Source: an uncultured Aliiroseovarius sp.
Lineage (GTDB): Bacteria > Pseudomonadota > Alphaproteobacteria > Rhodobacterales > Rhodobacteraceae
Assembly: GCF_947492455.1 (NCBI RefSeq)
Contig: NZ_CANLNB010000004.1
Coordinates: 248,001-312,000 of the forward strand
Length of the DNA: 64,000 bases
Direction: 5' to 3'
Within the stretch, counting starts at the first letter, position 1. Each line of letters begins with the position of its first letter. The notes beneath the pieces were generated by a model. That model was not told the DNA's origin. It worked only from the letters and a program-made list of their open reading frames with translations, and made no database searches. Shown here piece by piece: positions 60,037 to 64,000 of this stretch. The position numbers were made by a program, and so were the translations under genes.

Positions 60037-62388
60037 TTACTCGCCGTAGGGCACCCAGACGGTTTTGACCTCGGTCGCGTGGCTTAGGAACTCGCGGCCT
60101 TCACCTGCGGCCCCCATCCAGTCACGCGCGTGGGCGTTGTTGACCCAGCTGCGTTTCAGATTGCCCGCACTTTCCAGCTCGACCGTGGCCGAGATGTCGG
60201 CGCCCGAATGCGACCAGACCGCATCCACGCCCAAGTGACCGGCCAAGGGTGCGGCCAGCGTGGCGTGATCTCCGGTGACGATGTTCACCACGCCGCCGGG
60301 GACGTCCGAGGTTTCCAGCACTTGATAGAAGTCGGTAGCCGCCAGCGGGAAGGGTTGTGACGCTGCCAGCACCACGCGGTTGCCCATCGCAATCGCTGGT
60401 GCCATCAAGGACACCAGTCCAAGCAGCGGCGCCTCGTCCGGGCAGAACCCACCGATCACGCCGACCGGTTCGTTCATCGCCAGCGCCACGCCGCGCATCG
60501 GCACGGGTTTGGCGGCGCCGTCGAACTTGTCGGCCCATGCGGCATAGGTGAACAGACGCGAGATGGCCGCGTCGACCTCTTTTGCGCCGCTGCGTCCGCC
60601 CGTCATGGCGTCGATCCGGGCGGCGAACTCACCTGCACGGGCCGAGAGGTTTTCGCCGATGTAATAGAGGATCTGCGCGCGGGCATGGCCGGTGGTCTTG
60701 GCCCAGCCGCTTGCTGCCGTCGCGGCCTCGACCGCGTTGCGGATGTCCTTGCGGTTGGCGATGCCTACATGGCCCAGAAGGGCGCCGGATTTCGACCAGA
60801 TTGCTTGGCTATAGCCTCCGTCCGGGCGTGCCTGCTTGCCGCCGATATAGAATTTGGCGGTGCGGTCCAGCGCGTCGACTTTGGCGTCTTTCGGCGCGGA
60901 TACGGGGGCAATCGGCTTCAACGCAACCGATTTCCCGCGCGGCTTGGTATAGGCCTGCAGCCCTTCCCATCCGCCTTCGCGCCCAAAGCCGCTTTCACGC
61001 ACGCCTCCAAATCCGGCAGCGGCGTCAAACATGTTGGTGCCGTTTACCCAGACCACGCCAGCGACCAGTTTCGGGGCGATGTCCAACGTCAGGTTCACGT
61101 TCTCGGACCAGACAGACGCCGCCAGTCCGTAACGAGTGTTGTTGGCAATTTCGACCGCTTCAACCGGGGTGCGGAAGGTGGTCGCGGCCAGTACGGGGCC
61201 GAAGATCTCTTCCTGCATCAATGTGGATGCCGAGGACAGCCCGGTGATCAGCGTGGGCGGATAGAAGCAACCCTGATCGGGAAGCGGGCAGGGGGCTTGG
61301 TAAAGCTCGCCCTCGCTGGCACCGGCATTCACCATATCGGCGATCCGCTGGTGCTGGATCGGGTCGACCACGGCGCCCACGTCGATGGATTTGTCCAACG
61401 GATCACCAATGCGCAGCTTGCCCATGCGGGCCTTCAGCTTGGCATAGAACCGATCCGCGATGCCTTCCTGAACGATCAGGCGCGAGCCTGCACAGCAGAC
61501 TTGGCCCTGATTGAACCAGATCGCATCGACCAGCCCTTCGACCGCTGAATCAAGATCCGCGTCGTCGAAGACGATGTAGGGCGACTTGCCGCCCAGTTCC
61601 AACGTCAGGGACTTGCCCGATCCGGCGGTCGCGCGGCGGATTTGGCGACCTACATTGGTCGAACCGGTGAAGGCGATCTTGTCGATGCCCTCATGCGTCA
61701 CGATGGCTTCGCCCACGCGCCCGTCACCGGTCACGATGTTCACGACACCTTTGGGCAGACCGGCCTCGTCACAAATCTGCGCGAACAGGAGTGCGGTCAG
61801 CGAGGTGTATTCCGCAGGCTTCAGCACCACCGTGTTCCCCATCGCAATCGCGGGCGCGATTTTCCACGCCAGCATCAGAAGTGGGAAGTTCCATGGGATG
61901 ATCTGGCCGCAGACGCCCAGTGCCTCGCGATCCGGCAGTTCGGCGTCCTGAAGCTGCGCCATGCCAGCGTGGTAATAGAAATGCCGCGCGACCAGCGGAA
62001 TGTCGATGTCGCGGCTTTCGCGGATCGGCTTGCCATTGTCCATGCTCTCGAGCACAGCAAAGAGGCGCGCGTGCTTCTGCACCAGACGTGCCAGCGCATA
62101 GAGGTATTTTGCGCGGGCATGGCCGGGCAGCGCGGCCCAGCTTTTCTGTGCCTTGCGCGCGGCAATCACCGCCACGTCTACATCATCTGCGCTGGCCTGT
62201 GTCACCTGCGCCAGAACCTCGCCCGTCGCCGGGTTGCGGCTGTCGAACAACTCGCCCGGCTTGGTCATCGCGCCATTGATATAGAGGCCAAACGCGCCGT
62301 CGCGCGCCGCGATCCACTCCAGCGCTTCGCCCGCGCTTTCCGGGGCCGGGCCATAATCCATGCTGTCGAATTTTTCTTTCACGGTCAT
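60037..62388 (-). CDS. Aldehyde dehydrogenase with a second, catalytically degenerate domain
   Basis: Protein of 783 residues. Domain 1 (about 30-500) is a full ALDH with Glu264 in LTLELGGKSP, catalytic Cys in GQVCCAGSR (298-299) and the cofactor sites IIPWNFP and GSTNVG. Domain 2 (about 515-783) repeats the cofactor-binding half (GVIGGFCPDEAP, GVVNIVTGD) but stops soon after the general-base region (VELESAGN) and lacks a catalytic cysteine. It probably oxidises an aldehyde, perhaps acetaldehyde from deoC, the next gene upstream. Double-domain forms occur in related bacteria; the second half's job is unclear. Confidence 0.92.
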   Translation of the reverse strand: MTVKEKFDSMDYGPAPESAGEALEWIAARDGAFGLYINGAMTKPGELFDSRNPATGEVLAQVTQASADDVDVAVIAARKAQKSWAALPGHARAKYLYALARLVQKHARLFAVLESMDNGKPIRESRDIDIPLVARHFYYHAGMAQLQDAELPDREALGVCGQIIPWNFPLLMLAWKIAPAIAMGNTVVLKPAEYTSLTALLFAQICDEAGLPKGVVNIVTGDGRVGEAIVTHEGIDKIAFTGSTNVGRQIRRATAGSGKSLTLELGGKSPYIVFDDADLDSAVEGLVDAIWFNQGQVCCAGSRLIVQEGIADRFYAKLKARMGKLRIGDPLDKSIDVGAVVDPIQHQRIADMVNAGASEGELYQAPCPLPDQGCFYPPTLITGLSSASTLMQEEIFGPVLAATTFRTPVEAVEIANNTRYGLAASVWSENVNLTLDIAPKLVAGVVWVNGTNMFDAAAGFGGVRESGFGREGGWEGLQAYTKPRGKSVALKPIAPVSAPKDAKVDALDRTAKFYIGGKQARPDGGYSQAIWSKSGALLGHVGIANRKDIRNAVEAATAASGWAKTTGHARAQILYYIGENLSARAGEFAARIDAMTGGRSGAKEVDAAISRLFTYAAWADKFDGAAKPVPMRGVALAMNEPVGVIGGFCPDEAPLLGLVSLMAPAIAMGNRVVLAASQPFPLAATDFYQVLETSDVPGGVVNIVTGDHATLAAPLAGHLGVDAVWSHSGADISATVELESAGNLKRSWVNNAHARDWMGAAGEGREFLSHATEVKTVWVPYGE

Positions 62389-62398
62389 GTCTTTGTCC

Positions 62399-63451
62399 TT
62401 ATCCCATCGGATGGCGGTAGGTGGCCGAGTAATGGCCGGTCACGTGATGTTCCAACTGGCGTTCAATGTCACCCAGAAGCGAGCTGGCACCGAAGCGGAA
62501 CAAATGTGGGTCCAACCAGTCATCGCCCAGCTCTTCCTTGATCAGCGACAGATAGGTGATCGCGTCCTTGGCTTTCGATATCCCGCCTGCGGGCTTGTAG
62601 CCGACCTTGTATCCGGTGGCGTCAAAATAGTCGCGAATGGCGCGGATCATGACCAGACTGACGGGCAGGGTGGCGTTCACGCTTTCTTTGCCGGTCGAGG
62701 TCTTGATAAAGTCAGCGCCGGCCATCATGCAGACAAGCGAGGCACGCGCGACGTTGCGCAAAGAGCCAAGCTCGCCAGTCGCAAGGATGGCTTTCACGTG
62801 GGCCTCACCGCAGGCTTCGCGGAAGTCGCGCATCTCGTCATAGAGCGCTTGCCAGTTGCCGGTCAGCACGTGGCGGCGCGAAATCACGATATCGATTTCT
62901 TCTGCCCCGGCGCGCACGCTTTCGCGGATTTCCTCGACCCGCAGGTGGTAAGGGCTAAGGCCAGCCGGGAAGCCGGTCGATACGGCAGCAACCGGCATGG
63001 TCACGCCAAGCGACTTCAGGGACGATACGGCGGTTTCGATCATGTCGTGATAGACGCAGACAGCGCCCGTGGTCACAGGCTCCATCCCAAGGGCCGACAT
63101 GATCTCGGGCCGGACGGGCTGGGCTGCCTTGGCGCACAGACGGCGCACGCGGCCCTCGGTGTCATCGCCCGACAGGGTGGTCAGGTCAATCATGGTGATC
63201 GCCTTCAACAGCCACGCGGCCTGATAGTCCTTCTTCACGCTGCGCCGTCCCGACAGGGTCGCACAGCGGCGTTCGATGGCGGATGTATTGGCCTGCACGG
63301 CCCGCACCCAGTTCATGTCCAGATCCATCCCCGGATTGCGGGGCAAGGCCAGTTGCGGCAGCTGGTCAGACGACGCTTTCAGCCCCTCGTCCGAGGTTGT
63401 CTGCGGTTCGCTTTTCACGGAATTCACCCCTTGGGCAATTGATGTGTTCAT
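62399..63451 (-). CDS. deoC: Deoxyribose-phosphate aldolase
   Basis: Protein of about 350 residues, a class I aldolase. The Schiff-base lysine lies in ADFIKTSTGK, a second lysine in YKVGYKPAGGISK, and an Asp in MIDLTTLSGDD. It cleaves 2-deoxyribose 5-phosphate to acetaldehyde and glyceraldehyde 3-phosphate. An N-terminal extension of about 60 residues precedes the usual barrel. It lies 10 bases upstream of the aldehyde dehydrogenase, which would take the acetaldehyde product. The start at MNTSIAQGVNS has no strong ribosome site and is uncertain. Confidence 0.92.
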   Translation of the reverse strand: MNTSIAQGVNSVKSEPQTTSDEGLKASSDQLPQLALPRNPGMDLDMNWVRAVQANTSAIERRCATLSGRRSVKKDYQAAWLLKAITMIDLTTLSGDDTEGRVRRLCAKAAQPVRPEIMSALGMEPVTTGAVCVYHDMIETAVSSLKSLGVTMPVAAVSTGFPAGLSPYHLRVEEIRESVRAGAEEIDIVISRRHVLTGNWQALYDEMRDFREACGEAHVKAILATGELGSLRNVARASLVCMMAGADFIKTSTGKESVNATLPVSLVMIRAIRDYFDATGYKVGYKPAGGISKAKDAITYLSLIKEELGDDWLDPHLFRFGASSLLGDIERQLEHHVTGHYSATYRHPMG

Positions 63452-63754
63452 AGTTTTACCAAATGGTCGCACGGGCGACCGCGAATGGCAATAATCACCG
63501 TGACGTCAGGGGTGGTGACGCAAACAATCGACGTTTTGACGAAGGTTGCCGTGATAATGACGGAAGACTACATGAATTTCGCTGAAAAAGCGGGGGAGTC
63601 GGGTAGATGGCTTGCCGCGCCGTAAATGGTTGTTTCCCGCTTTGCGTTGCGCTTAGGATGCTCCATCGACAGGAGAAGATGGACTGAGTCTTTCGCGGTC
63701 CGAACTAGACCAAAATCAACCTGTCCCACCGCATAAATGACTAGGGAGAATTTT
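63452..63754. other. Intergenic region between deoC and the binding-protein gene
   Basis: 303 bases with no convincing gene. It carries the divergent promoters of deoC and the transporter binding protein. TAGGGAG lies just before the binding-protein ATG. I see no clear hexamers or operator. Confidence 0.5.
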
Positions 63755-64000
63755 ATGAATATCTCGATCAAAGCTGCCCTGCTGGGCTCGGCCCTTGCAC
63801 TTGCTGGCCCGGCCTTCGCAGACATGATGCACCCGAAAACCGGAGAGAAGCTGGCCGAAGACCAGACCTTCACCTATCGCGTGCTGGACGAGCATACCTC
63901 GGTTGACCCGCAGATCGTGGAAGACGTTTCCGGTTCGGAAATCGTACGCGACCTGTTTGAAGGCCTGTACAACCAAAACCGCGCAGGCGAGCTGGTCCCG
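63755..64000 (+). CDS. Peptide/nickel-type ABC transporter substrate-binding protein, N-terminal part
   Basis: First 82 residues; the gene runs off the window edge. A signal peptide (about 1-22, ending AFA-DM) is followed by the start of an OppA-like solute-binding fold (SVDPQIVEDVSGSEIVRDLFEGLY), including the SVDPQ and DLFEGL landmarks typical of dipeptide/oligopeptide binding proteins. It would bind peptides in the periplasm. Permease and ATPase genes should follow outside the window. Confidence 0.88.
   Translation, partial: MNISIKAALLGSALALAGPAFADMMHPKTGEKLAEDQTFTYRVLDEHTSVDPQIVEDVSGSEIVRDLFEGLYNQNRAGELVP

Overview
The window looks like a chromosomal segment of a marine alphaproteobacterium of the order Rhodobacterales (Roseobacter group). 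The evidence is GC-rich DNA, an F1-only ATP synthase operon (atpHAGDC with no F0 genes attached), the hemN / fnrL / universal stress protein / ccoNOQP / ccoGHIS arrangement with FNR boxes between the units, and several families typical of this order (DUF2125, DUF2161, DUF1523, TIGR01459 HAD hydrolase, ribF next to a MaoC hydratase). I see no rRNA, tRNA, insertion sequence, prophage or CRISPR array.

Layout. 0-10 kb: a DUF2125 protein, a ChaC-like cyclotransferase, a two-gene ion-channel/OmpA pair (MotA/ExbB-like plus a MotB-like protein with a very long coiled coil), clpA, gloB and two methyltransferases. 10-15 kb: atpHAGDC, closed by a clear terminator. 15-18 kb: a short accessory-looking stretch with a heparin-lyase-like secreted protein, a Tet-type exporter and an H-type lectin. 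18-25 kb: prs, a small-molecule isomerase, a hydrolase, then a tightly overlapping minus-strand run (maoC-like, ribF, Dabb, YcgN, threonine aldolase) and a HAD hydrolase. 25-33 kb: small hypotheticals, Mn-dependent pyrophosphatase, a DUF2161 nuclease-like protein, a di-heme peroxidase, groESL under a CIRCE element, and a PACE exporter facing a LysR regulator.

33-47 kb is a microaerobic block. hemN and fnrL diverge around a perfect FNR box. A universal stress protein and ccoNOQP diverge around two FNR-like boxes. ccoGHIS has its own perfect FNR box. Together these make, metallate (ccoI copper pump) and control the high-affinity cbb3 oxidase. An FNR-like box with one mismatch also precedes the di-heme peroxidase at 28.2 kb.

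47-64 kb: an orphan LuxR-type regulator, a GDSL esterase facing an ABC transporter pair, an M20 peptidase, and then a same-strand run at 52.7-60.0 kb: coiled-coil protein, unknown protein, AAA+ ATPase, an interloper membrane-anchored protein, a second unknown protein, a two-helix membrane protein and a DUF1523 membrane protein. I regard this run as the best candidate for an undescribed system: it has an ATPase motor, soluble partners and two membrane components, and no assigned pathway. After a bidirectional terminator come a double-domain aldehyde dehydrogenase, deoC and the start of a peptide ABC transporter binding protein cut by the window edge.

Start codons were chosen by Shine-Dalgarno spacing and family alignment from memory. 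Family names were assigned by reading motifs, without database searches.
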